Part shown: positions 32,893-39,719 of the stretch, one piece after another
Layout of the letters: the number at the start of each line of letters is the position of its first letter
How positions within the stretch are numbered: position 1 is the stretch's first letter
Assembly: GCA_020832055.1 (NCBI GenBank)
Contig: JAFIFL010000007.1
Span: 1-39,719 of the forward strand
Reading direction: 5' to 3'
DNA from: Gammaproteobacteria bacterium
GTDB taxonomy: Bacteria > Pseudomonadota > Gammaproteobacteria > Pseudomonadales > Azotimanducaceae
DNA: 39,719 nucleotides
Made by a program: the position numbers and the translations under genes
Notes under the pieces: model-generated
What the model was told of the DNA's origin: nothing
Seen by the model: the letters and a program-made list of their open reading frames with translations, nothing else
Database searches by the model: none

Positions 32893-33687
32893 GTGGAACT
32901 GCTGCTCGACCCCATGTTCCGGATGCCGTTTTTCAGCGGCCTGCTGCTGGCGCCCCTGGCCGCGCTGCTCGGCGTCTATCTGCGTCTGCGTACGGAATGG
33001 CTGGCGGCCCTGGCGTATACCCAGCTCGCTGCCGCAGGCGGCATGCTGGCCGTGGTCCTGCACCTGCCGGTGCTGGCCGGTGCGCTGACGGCTGCGGTAC
33101 TCACCGCGGGCGCCAAGGGCTTAAGCGGCCGCACGGGCAACGATCACTTCGCGCTGGCCTTTCTGCTGGCATGGGGGGTGACGCTGCTGCTGGCCGGATT
33201 CAGTCACCATGGCAGCCATATGGGCACCGCACTGCTCGACGGCCAGCTCTACTTCACCGGTCCGGCCCACCTCACGGCCGGCCTGCTGCTCGCGCTCGCC
33301 ATTACCCTGCTGCTGCCCTGGCTGCATCGCCCGCTGCTGCTCGGCCGGCTTTATCCCGACCACTTCGACCTCAATCAGCAGCGCGGTTGGCATTACGGGC
33401 TCATGTTCGACCTGCTGGCCGTGCTGACGCTGGCCGTGTGCGCCACCGCCTTCGGCGTCATGGCCACCTTCGCGCTGGTGTTCATCCCCCCCTGGCTGGC
33501 ATGGCACCTGGCAGTGGGCTGGCGTCAGACCCTGCTCCTGGCCATGTTGCTGGCGCTGGGGGCCTATCTCGCCGCCTTCGTCCTGGCCATCGCAGTGGAT
33601 CAGCCCTTCGGCCCGGTGCTGGTCGTCCTCCTGGGCTTGATGGCCATGCTGCGACTCCTGCCGCGCCGGGGCATGCGCCGCGACTGA
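32893..33687 (+). CDS. znuB: zinc ABC transporter permease ZnuB
   Basis: The start is GTG 32893, one base after the znuC stop and seven bases after GGGAG; the track's ATG at 32815 lies inside znuC. The 264-residue protein is an ABC-3 family permease with eight or so membrane segments, for example FSGLLLAPLAALLGVYLRLR, AYTQLAAAGGMLAVVLHLPV and DLLAVLTLAVCATAFGVMAT. The family's cytoplasmic coupling loop is expected around GRLYPDHFDLNQQRGWHY. It ends with a basic tail (RRGMRRD). It forms the membrane channel of the Znu transporter and shares its transcript with znuC. Confidence 0.88.
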   Translation: MELLLDPMFRMPFFSGLLLAPLAALLGVYLRLRTEWLAALAYTQLAAAGGMLAVVLHLPVLAGALTAAVLTAGAKGLSGRTGNDHFALAFLLAWGVTLLLAGFSHHGSHMGTALLDGQLYFTGPAHLTAGLLLALAITLLLPWLHRPLLLGRLYPDHFDLNQQRGWHYGLMFDLLAVLTLAVCATAFGVMATFALVFIPPWLAWHLAVGWRQTLLLAMLLALGAYLAAFVLAIAVDQPFGPVLVVLLGLMAMLRLLPRRGMRRD

Positions 33688-33709
33688 GCGCCGTCCTGTC
33701 CACCGGCGC
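33688..33709 (+). terminator. weak hairpin right after znuB
   Basis: GCGCCG (33688-33693) and CGGCGC (33704-33709) form a 6-bp stem with a 10-base loop, directly after the znuB stop. No T-tract. The next gene, agmatinase, starts 203 bases after znuB, so transcription may end here. Confidence 0.3.
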
Positions 33710-33890
33710 TGCCAAAGGACTTCGTTGCTTCGCATGGGACGGCCGGGCATGCTCGGAGCAGGGTGCAGGCGGACCCTGGCTTCATTCCCGGCAGGCTGAT
33801 CGCCGGCGCCGGAATGCCCGCAGGTTCGATGGCCGTGGACTCTGAAAGCTTTGTTGCCGCCGAGAGGGCAAGCAGCGACAGGATGACGTC

Positions 33891-34838
33891 ATGAGCAGTT
33901 GGGATAACGCCTTCACCGGCAAGCCCGGCACCGGCGCCGTCAATGCGCACAGCTATGGCGGTGCGGTCAGTTTCTTCAGGACCCCCTTCGGACGCGATCT
34001 CTCCGGTATCGATGTCGCCGTCATGGGCGTGCCGCTGGATATCGCCACCACCAACCGGCCCGGCGCCCGTCTCGGACCCCGTGCCATCCGCAATGCCTCT
34101 CTGTCCCTGGCCTGGGAACGCCCCTGGCCCTGGAAGACCGATCCGCTGCAAGCCCTCAAAGTGGTCGACTACGGCGACTGCGAAAACCGGCAGAGCGGCG
34201 ACCTCAGCAGTGTGGGCCATATCGAATCCTGGGTCAGGGAGATTCTGGATGCCGGTACCGCAACGCTGCTGCTTGGGGGCGATCACTTCATCTCCTACCC
34301 CAGTCTGCGTGCGCACTGCGACAAGCATGGCCCCATGGCCCTGATCCACTTCGACGCCCACACTGATACCTGGCCGTCCTCCGGGGATGGCGTCAACCAC
34401 GGCACCATGTTCTACCAGGCGGCGAAGGAAGGGATCGTGCTGCCGGAGCACTCCATTCAGATCGGCATTCGCACCACCAATGACGACACGCTGGGCTATG
34501 ACATCGTGTCGGCCCCGGACGTCCACGAGCAGAGCGCTGCTGCCATCACCAAGCGCATCAGGGAGCGGGTGGGGGACCACCCGGTCTACATCACCTTCGA
34601 CATCGACTGCCTCGACCCCGCGTTTGCCCCCGGCACCGGCACACCGGTTCCCGGTGGTCTGTCTTCCCTCGAGGCACTCAGCATCGTTCGCGGACTGGTG
34701 GGCATCCGTCTGGTGGGCATGGACGTGGTGGAAGTCGCGCCCGCCTACGACCACGCTGAATTGACGGCGCTGGCTGCGGCGCAGATCGCCATCGAACTGC
34801 TGGCGCTGTATGCCGAGTGTCAAGACAGGAGGGAATGA
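33891..34838 (+). CDS. speB: agmatinase (agmatine ureohydrolase)
   Basis: A 315-residue ureohydrolase that converts agmatine to putrescine and urea in the cytoplasm. The binuclear Mn site is complete: H132 in GGDHFIS, D155, H157 and D159 in HFDAHTDT, and D237 and D239 in ITFDIDCLDP. Agmatinase-type substrate-loop residues are present in SGDGVNHGTMF. FAPGTGTPVPGG is a hallmark of agmatinases and related guanidino-hydrolases. AGGA lies eight bases upstream. The stop TGA directly abuts the start of the arginine decarboxylase gene, so both are coupled and form the arginine to putrescine route. A guanidinobutyrase activity is the main alternative, made unlikely by the neighbour. Confidence 0.92.
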   Translation: MSSWDNAFTGKPGTGAVNAHSYGGAVSFFRTPFGRDLSGIDVAVMGVPLDIATTNRPGARLGPRAIRNASLSLAWERPWPWKTDPLQALKVVDYGDCENRQSGDLSSVGHIESWVREILDAGTATLLLGGDHFISYPSLRAHCDKHGPMALIHFDAHTDTWPSSGDGVNHGTMFYQAAKEGIVLPEHSIQIGIRTTNDDTLGYDIVSAPDVHEQSAAAITKRIRERVGDHPVYITFDIDCLDPAFAPGTGTPVPGGLSSLEALSIVRGLVGIRLVGMDVVEVAPAYDHAELTALAAAQIAIELLALYAECQDRRE

Positions 34839-36785
34839 ATGACTGCTGCCCGCGATAGCGCCTGGACCCTGCAGGATGCGCGTGACCTCTATGCCATGGA
34901 CGTCTGGGGAGACGGTTTCTTCGGCATCAACGACAAGGGGCATGTCAGCGTTCAACCCATCGAGGGTGAGGCCATCAGCGTCGATATCAACGACGTCATC
35001 GAGGAGGCCCTGCAGGAAGGTTCCACCCTGCCGCTGATCATCCGCTTTCAGGACATCATCAGCTCACGGGTCAAGCGCCTGAACCGCAAGTTCCGGGAGG
35101 CCATTGCCGCAGCCGAGTACGACGGCAGGTACCGCAGCATCTTCCCGATCAAGGTCAACCAGCTGCAGGAAGTGGTGGCCGAAGTGATGGATGCCGGCCG
35201 TGAGTTCGACACCGGCCTCGAATGCGGTTCCAAGGCGGAGCTGATGGCGGCCCTGCCCCTGATCGGCACGGATACCCTGCTTTTGTGCAACGGCGTCAAG
35301 GATCACGTGATGCTGTCGCTGATGCTCAACGCCCAGCAGCTTGGACAGCAGGTCGTACCCATCATCGAGAAGTATTCGGAATTCGACCAGCTGCTGACCC
35401 TCGGGCAGCAACGTGGCCTGAATCCGCGCCTGGGCGTGCGCGTCAAGCTGAATACCCGTGGCGCCGGCCGCTGGTATGAGTCCGGCGGCGCCCGATCGAA
35501 GTTCGGGCTGACCATCCCCGAACTGCTGCGTCTGGTGAAGACGCTGGACAGACTCGGCAAGGGCGACTGTCTGGAGCTGCTGCACTTCCACCTCGGCAGC
35601 CAGATTTCGGACATCCAGGTGTTACGCAGCGCGGTCAAGGAGATCACCCAGATCTATGCGGATCTGGTGCTGCGAGGCGTGAAGGTCAGGTTCCTGGACG
35701 TAGGCGGTGGCCTCGGCGTGAACTACGGTGGTGACTACGACAATCCCGAGTCCTCCATCAATTACGGTCTGCGGGAGTACGCCAATGTGGTGGTGTACGC
35801 GGTCAAGGAAATCTGTGAGGAGCGTGGTGTCCCCGTGCCCACGCTGCTGTCGGAAAGCGGCCGCGCGCTGACAGCCCACCACTCCATGCTGGTGGTGCCG
35901 GTGCTGGGCGTTCACCGCCCGGACAGCCCGCCGATGAATGACGAGCCGCCTGAAGATTCACCGTCCGTGGTCAAACGGATGGAGACGGCCTACCAGGAGG
36001 CCTGTGACGCCGAAGTCCCCGGCATGCTGCTGGAGAGTTATCACGATGCCCGGGAGGCCCGGGAGGAAGCCGATCAGCTCATGCGGCTGGGTTTCATGAA
36101 CCTCGACGAGCTCGCACACACCGACAGCCTTTACTGGAGCATCTGCCGGGAGGTGCTGCGCAAACTGGCGGCGGCGGAGTTGACGCCACCGCCCACCGAA
36201 CAACTGGAACTCGAAGAACAGCTCACAGACCTCTATCTGTGCGACTTCTCCGTCTTTCACTCCATCATCGACCATTGGGCCATTGAACAGGTGTTTCCGG
36301 TCATGCCGCTGCACCGCCTGGACGAACGGCCCCGGCGCCGGGCTCAGGTGGTGGACCTGACCTGCGATTCGGACGGCAAGATCGATCAGTATGTGGTCGG
36401 CCATGGCAATACCAGCTGGTTGCCGCTGCACAACCACATCGACGGCGAGCCCTACCACATCGGCATCTTCCTGGTCGGTGCCTACCAGGAGATCCTGGGC
36501 GATGCCCACAACCTGCTCGGCCGGGTCGACGAGGTGCATGTCTACGCCCGTGCAGACGAAGCCGGCAACTTCTGGATCGAGGAGACCCTGAAGGGGATCA
36601 GCATCAAGGACATGCTCGGGCAGGTGCAGTATTTCTCCAACGACCTCGACCGCCGCATGAGCGAACTGGTGCGCAAGCAGATCAATGCCGGCGTGATCAA
36701 GGCGGCCGACGCCTCGAAGATCCTCAACAACTACACGCGGCGTCTGGAAGAGAGCACCTACTGCACGACGGACGTGGTGACGTAA
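34839..36785 (+). CDS. speA: biosynthetic arginine decarboxylase
   Basis: A 648-residue PLP enzyme of fold type III, the usual length for SpeA. The PLP Lys is K105 in IFPIKVNQLQEVV. The glycine-rich phosphate site is FLDVGGGLGVNYGGD, the substrate segment is LLSESGRALTAHHS, and the late active-site Cys lies in LYLCDFSVFHSIIDHWAIEQ. The N-terminus (WTLQDARDLYAMDVWGDGFF) is characteristic of the family. It yields agmatine, which the adjacent SpeB uses. The ATG follows immediately after the speB TGA, with AGGAGG inside the end of speB. The order speB-speA is the reverse of E. coli's speA-speB. Confidence 0.95.
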   Translation: MTAARDSAWTLQDARDLYAMDVWGDGFFGINDKGHVSVQPIEGEAISVDINDVIEEALQEGSTLPLIIRFQDIISSRVKRLNRKFREAIAAAEYDGRYRSIFPIKVNQLQEVVAEVMDAGREFDTGLECGSKAELMAALPLIGTDTLLLCNGVKDHVMLSLMLNAQQLGQQVVPIIEKYSEFDQLLTLGQQRGLNPRLGVRVKLNTRGAGRWYESGGARSKFGLTIPELLRLVKTLDRLGKGDCLELLHFHLGSQISDIQVLRSAVKEITQIYADLVLRGVKVRFLDVGGGLGVNYGGDYDNPESSINYGLREYANVVVYAVKEICEERGVPVPTLLSESGRALTAHHSMLVVPVLGVHRPDSPPMNDEPPEDSPSVVKRMETAYQEACDAEVPGMLLESYHDAREAREEADQLMRLGFMNLDELAHTDSLYWSICREVLRKLAAAELTPPPTEQLELEEQLTDLYLCDFSVFHSIIDHWAIEQVFPVMPLHRLDERPRRRAQVVDLTCDSDGKIDQYVVGHGNTSWLPLHNHIDGEPYHIGIFLVGAYQEILGDAHNLLGRVDEVHVYARADEAGNFWIEETLKGISIKDMLGQVQYFSNDLDRRMSELVRKQINAGVIKAADASKILNNYTRRLEESTYCTTDVVT

Positions 36786-36811
36786 GGGCCAACAGCTCAT
36801 CCTGGCGGCAA

Positions 36812-36831
36812 GGCCCGACAGCGTGCGGGCC
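36812..36831 (+). terminator. small hairpin after speA
   Basis: GGCCCG (36812-36817) and CGGGCC (36826-36831) form a 6-bp stem with an 8-base loop, 26 bases after the speA stop. No T-tract, so only a weak terminator candidate. Confidence 0.35.
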
Positions 36832-36848
36832 GGGAAGGGGAGGAGACC

Positions 36849-37190
36849 ATGTGTCCGGGACACTGGTCTGCGGTACAGACGCGCGCGCCGGCCGTCATCG
36901 ACGCCGCCAACGGCTTCGTACTGACGTGGGCGGAGCTCGACGTGCAGTCGAAGCGCATCGCGCGCTGGCTGGCGGGTCGGGGACTCGTTCCGGGTGACCA
37001 CGTCGCCCTGTTCATGAAAAACCATCTTCAGTTCTTCGCCGTGTGTTGGGCGACACTGCGATCCGGCCCCCACGTGTATGCCATTTCCGCTGACCATTCC
37101 TCCCCTCAGTGGGCAGCCGCAGCGACATTCGGGCGTGGTGGTTTGGGGAACGTCTCATGTCCCGGCCAGGCGCTCGCATGCTGGTTGTGA
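36849..37190 (+). pseudogene. 5' remnant of an acyl-CoA synthetase (AMP-binding family)
   Basis: The frame from ATG 36849 (GGGAGGAG just upstream) matches the first 80 or so residues of acyl-CoA ligases: RAPAVIDAANGFVLTWAELD, then VQSKRIARWLAGRGLVPGDH, VALFMKNHLQFFAVCWATLR and SGPHVYAIS. After that the translation stops resembling the family and ends at 37190 (113 residues, normally 500-550). All AMP-binding motifs are absent. The gene has been truncated by a deletion whose junction lies near 37090. The following haloalkane dehalogenase may therefore have been brought next to it by the same event. Confidence 0.75.
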
Positions 37191-37208
37191 GTGCGTGTCG
37201 TGAATGTG

Positions 37209-37237
37209 TTGCGGACCGCAAACTAATGGCATAGATT
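37209..37237 (+). promoter_or_regulatory. putative promoter with palindromic operator for the dehalogenase
   Basis: TTGCGG (37209-37214) and TAGATT (37232-37237) are spaced exactly 17 bases apart, a plausible sigma-70 promoter ending 28 bases before the ATG. The -35 is part of a perfect 13-bp palindrome, TTGCGG-A-CCGCAA (37209-37221), well placed for a repressor. A second small dyad ATTG-CGT-CAAT follows (37235-37245). Both readings are inferred from spacing and symmetry. Confidence 0.45.
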
Positions 37238-37265
37238 GCGTCAATAGATTGGGGGGAGATGAGTC

Positions 37266-38276
37266 ATGGACGTGCTGCGTACGCCGGATGAGCGCTTCGA
37301 GGGCCTGGCAGGCTTTGGGTTTGCGGCTCATTACACCGAGATCGCAAGTGGTGACGGGCAGACGCTCAGGGTGCACCACATCGACGAAGGTCCCCGGGAT
37401 GGTGAGGTCCTGCTTTGCATGCACGGCCAGCCCACCTGGTCCTACCTTTACCGCAAGATGATTCCGCCGCTCACCGCGGCCGGCTATCGGGTCGTTGCCC
37501 CTGATCTGGTGGGATTCGGACGTTCGGACAAGCCGGCCGCTCAGGATGATTTCACCTACGCACGCCATGTGCAGTGGATGACGACATGGCTGCAGGCGCA
37601 GGATTTCGATCAGGTGACGCTGGTCTGCCAGGACTGGGGAGGATTGGTCGGTCTGCGTCTGGTGGCCGCGTGCCCGGAAAGATTTGCGCGGGTCGTGGTC
37701 GCGAACACCGGGCTGCCGGATGCGGAGGGCCTCACGCCTGACATGGCGGCACCCATGCGCGAGTTGCTGGCTTCCGTGCCTGTGGTCACCGTCGAAGAAC
37801 TTGGCAGCAGGTTCCTGGACAAAAGCGGTGCGCCGGGGTTTCTCTACTGGATCAAGTTTGCCGCCGAACAGCCGGACTTCAAAGTGGGTACTCTGGTGCA
37901 GTTCAGCGCTGGGGGCGCCCTGAGCGAAACCGAGATGGCGGCCTACGATGCGCCGTTTCCCGACGAGCGCTACATGGCCGGGGCGCGCCGGTTCCCGAGC
38001 CTTGTGCCGATCTTTCCCGATGATCCGGAGATTCCGGCACAGCGGGCAGCCTGGGAGGTACTGCGGAAGTTCGACAAACCCTTCCTCACGGCGTTCTCAG
38101 ACGCTGATCCCGTCACGGCTGGTGGCCATGAGCGATTCCAGCGCGAGGTGCCGGGAGCGCAGGGACAGCAGCATGTCACCATTCAGGGCGCCGGTCACTT
38201 TCTCCAGGAGGACCAGCCCGAGGCTTTTGCCGCAGCCATCATCGCGTTCGCGAGGGCCAATCCGCTGCGGAAGTGA
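37266..38276 (+). CDS. haloalkane dehalogenase
   Basis: A 336-residue alpha/beta hydrolase of the haloalkane dehalogenase type, cleaving carbon-halogen bonds to alcohols and halide. The oxyanion segment is HGQPTWSYLYRKM (53-65). The nucleophile is D123 in LVCQDWGGLVG, with the halide-binding Trp W124 beside it and a cap-domain Trp available in GFLYWIKF. The general acid lies in AFSDADPVT, placing it after strand 7 as in subfamily HLD-I, and the catalytic His is H311 in QGAGHFLQED. The ATG follows GGGGAG with seven bases of spacing. Subfamily features argue against an epoxide hydrolase. No obvious partner gene; the natural substrate is unknown. Confidence 0.9.
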   Translation: MDVLRTPDERFEGLAGFGFAAHYTEIASGDGQTLRVHHIDEGPRDGEVLLCMHGQPTWSYLYRKMIPPLTAAGYRVVAPDLVGFGRSDKPAAQDDFTYARHVQWMTTWLQAQDFDQVTLVCQDWGGLVGLRLVAACPERFARVVVANTGLPDAEGLTPDMAAPMRELLASVPVVTVEELGSRFLDKSGAPGFLYWIKFAAEQPDFKVGTLVQFSAGGALSETEMAAYDAPFPDERYMAGARRFPSLVPIFPDDPEIPAQRAAWEVLRKFDKPFLTAFSDADPVTAGGHERFQREVPGAQGQQHVTIQGAGHFLQEDQPEAFAAAIIAFARANPLRK

Positions 38277-38325
38277 GTAAGCCGGCACAATCAGGCCGGG
38301 CGGCCGCAGCCATCGGTGTCCGGTG

Positions 38326-39471
38326 TCATCGCACCGACACTGCCGGATGCTCATTGGCGAACGCATCTGCCAGATAGCGTGCCATCTCCTGCCGCCTGCC
38401 AGCGTCCGTGGCGAAACTCTGCTCGAGAAAGGCATACAGCGCCAGGCGCGTGAGCATCTGCTGCTCAGCAGGCCGCATGGCGCGCTCGAAATGCTCCATG
38501 GAGCACGGGGGCTCGCCGGCGGTCGAGATGCCGAGATCGGGATCGGGTGCAAGCATCTGTTCAGCCTCTTCGCTCTCCCGGTCCAGACTGCGCAGCAACA
38601 GCGGACATAACGGTTTGTCCGGATGCCGGAACCAGCGCATGTAGATGCGGGCCACGTCCGCAAAGCCCACGTGACTGCCTTGGTGCAGGGTGACCAGTTG
38701 GCTGTTGCCCACCTTGTCGGGAATGGGTGCGGCGTTGTCCCCGTAGGGGATGATGGCGTCGGCGCTGCCGGCGATCATCATGAAGGGGATGCTCGCGGTC
38801 TCGAAGAACCTCGGCTCGAGAAAAGAACTCGGGCCGGCGATGGAGACTGCGGCGGCGAGGCGTGGATCGCGCAGGTCCCGATGGTAGGCGGCGAACGTCG
38901 TCGTCAAACCCCCGAGAGACAGGCCCACGGCGGCGATGCGCGACGGATCGAGCACTCCGTAGAGGCTGTCCTGTGGATCAGCATTGCGGGCCAGCAGGGC
39001 ATCGATCAGGAAGGAGACGTCGCCGGGCTGGTTGACGACATCCCCGGCGTTGGCACCGCCGGGTGCGCCGCCGTGGGTGAGCGGATAGTTGACGGCGATG
39101 ATGGCGTAGCCCTTGGGCACCAGAAATTCGACCAGATACTGCGGCTCGGCCACCGACGACATGAAACCGTGGCTGTAGACGATGAGCGGAAAGGGTCTCT
39201 GCGCCCGGCGGTCCGGGATCCAGAGGTAGCCGTTGAGTTCACGAACCGGGCTGCCTTCGAAGTCCCCATTGGGGTGGGTGGGCCGGGACGGGTCCGTCAG
39301 GGCAATGGACTGGCGCGCAACACCCAGCGCTCCAGGCTCATAGAACACGGCACTCTGCTCGCCGTCCGGAGTGGGCAGGCGTGGATTGAGCACGTAGATC
39401 GTGACCAGGATCAAAGCCGCGGCCAGGCCCAGGAGAATCTTGAACAGGAGACGCATCGGAATAGATTCCAT
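38326..39471 (-). CDS. membrane-anchored alpha/beta hydrolase
   Basis: A 381-residue protein with an N-terminal membrane anchor (LLFKILLGLAAALILVTIYVL) and a periplasmic alpha/beta-hydrolase domain. The nucleophile elbow is GLSLGG (in IAAVGLSLGGLTTTF), the oxyanion strand is LIVYSHGFMS, the acid lies in IAGSADAIIPYGDN and the His in LHQGSHVGFADV. The pattern resembles platelet-activating-factor acetylhydrolase/dienelactone-hydrolase-like esterases. A later internal ATG at 39456 (MRLLFK) is an alternative start; neither has a strong ribosome-binding site. The C-terminal 90 residues are helical and charged. Substrate unknown. It is convergent with the dehalogenase gene, about 50 bases away. Confidence 0.8.
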   Translation of the reverse strand: MESIPMRLLFKILLGLAAALILVTIYVLNPRLPTPDGEQSAVFYEPGALGVARQSIALTDPSRPTHPNGDFEGSPVRELNGYLWIPDRRAQRPFPLIVYSHGFMSSVAEPQYLVEFLVPKGYAIIAVNYPLTHGGAPGGANAGDVVNQPGDVSFLIDALLARNADPQDSLYGVLDPSRIAAVGLSLGGLTTTFAAYHRDLRDPRLAAAVSIAGPSSFLEPRFFETASIPFMMIAGSADAIIPYGDNAAPIPDKVGNSQLVTLHQGSHVGFADVARIYMRWFRHPDKPLCPLLLRSLDRESEEAEQMLAPDPDLGISTAGEPPCSMEHFERAMRPAEQQMLTRLALYAFLEQSFATDAGRRQEMARYLADAFANEHPAVSVR

Positions 39472-39719
39472 TCATCGGGGTGCGGGGAGGAGGGGAACTC
39501 TGCGTGCCGTGTGTGCATCGTCCAGGTAAGCCGTGCAGACTTGGTAGAGCAGGCTGAATCGTACCAGGACTGCTGCCTGTCGCAGCGTGCTCTGGTGAAC
39601 ATGACCGCCGGGGAGGCCGCGCTCACCCTGCCGACACGCCATTGTGGGAGAGCGCTATTTCGCACAGCGAAATGCGCCGATCTCGATGACATGCGGCGAA
39701 GGCAGTGACAGCAGCTTCG

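Noticed and set aside
35958-37097. 379-residue minus-strand ORF
   Set aside because: Antisense shadow of speA and the ligase remnant.
38623-39708. 361-residue plus-strand ORF
   Set aside because: Antisense to the alpha/beta hydrolase; the last 240 bases of the window show no gene on either strand.

Overview
This window comes from a high-GC bacterial chromosome. The biosynthetic arginine decarboxylase/agmatinase pair, Znu-type zinc import, a TonB-dependent receptor, lipobox lipoproteins, a LapA-domain protein and an ECF sigma/DUF6768 pair suggest a Gram-negative proteobacterium. A free-living, metabolically versatile gammaproteobacterium fits best, but this is inferred from gene content and not from a marker gene. 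I found no rRNA, tRNA or CRISPR array. All calls come from reading the translations and DNA; no database search was run.

Layout. 1-3.5 kb: the end of an unknown gene, a DUF385-like protein, an ECF sigma/DUF6768 unit with a possible micro-ORF, a PH-domain/membrane-protein pair and a small unknown protein. 3.7-7.6 kb: a class-C beta-lactamase-fold hydrolase, a degraded stretch, a LapA-domain protein whose best ribosome-binding site points to an ATT start, a YbfB/YjiJ-like MFS transporter and a polytopic membrane protein. 7.7-10.1 kb: a decayed BCCT transporter and a PLP decarboxylase of the sphingosine-phosphate-lyase/glutamate-decarboxylase fold. 10.2-10.4 kb: a roughly 240-bp MITE-like element with imperfect terminal inverted repeats. 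10.5-15.7 kb: a large lipoprotein, a PhyH-type dioxygenase, a small lipoprotein and a second non-haem iron dioxygenase. 15.7-18.0 kb: a surface-carbohydrate protein and a sulfotransferase that has no ATG/GTG/TTG start upstream of its cofactor loop. With the adjacent dioxygenase they look like a glycan-tailoring cassette. 18.4-21.7 kb: a secreted metallo-beta-lactamase-fold hydrolase, a baeRF (release-factor-like) protein and a membrane protein. 21.7-26.8 kb: a TonB receptor without its plug, an MFS transporter with a frameshift in a poly-C/poly-G tract, a VOC protein and a ferredoxin-reductase-like ORF without a normal start.

26.8-33.7 kb is a zinc-acquisition island. A His-rich outer-membrane porin-like protein, ZnuA and a fused membrane/spermidine-synthase-like protein run leftward; ZnuC and ZnuB run rightward. 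The divergent spacer carries a perfect palindrome (TGATAT-AAC-ATATCA) that I read as a Zur operator. 33.9-36.8 kb encodes arginine to agmatine to putrescine (SpeA and SpeB, stop directly abutting start). The last 3 kb hold a truncated acyl-CoA ligase, a haloalkane dehalogenase with a palindrome over its putative -35 box, and an anchored alpha/beta hydrolase.

A recurrent theme is gene decay: BCCT, TonB receptor, acyl-CoA ligase, a possible receiver-domain scrap, the frameshifted MFS gene and two reading frames without canonical starts. Some of this may be assembly error (especially near 25.33 kb), but the BCCT remnant carries several independent lesions and is most likely a true pseudogene.
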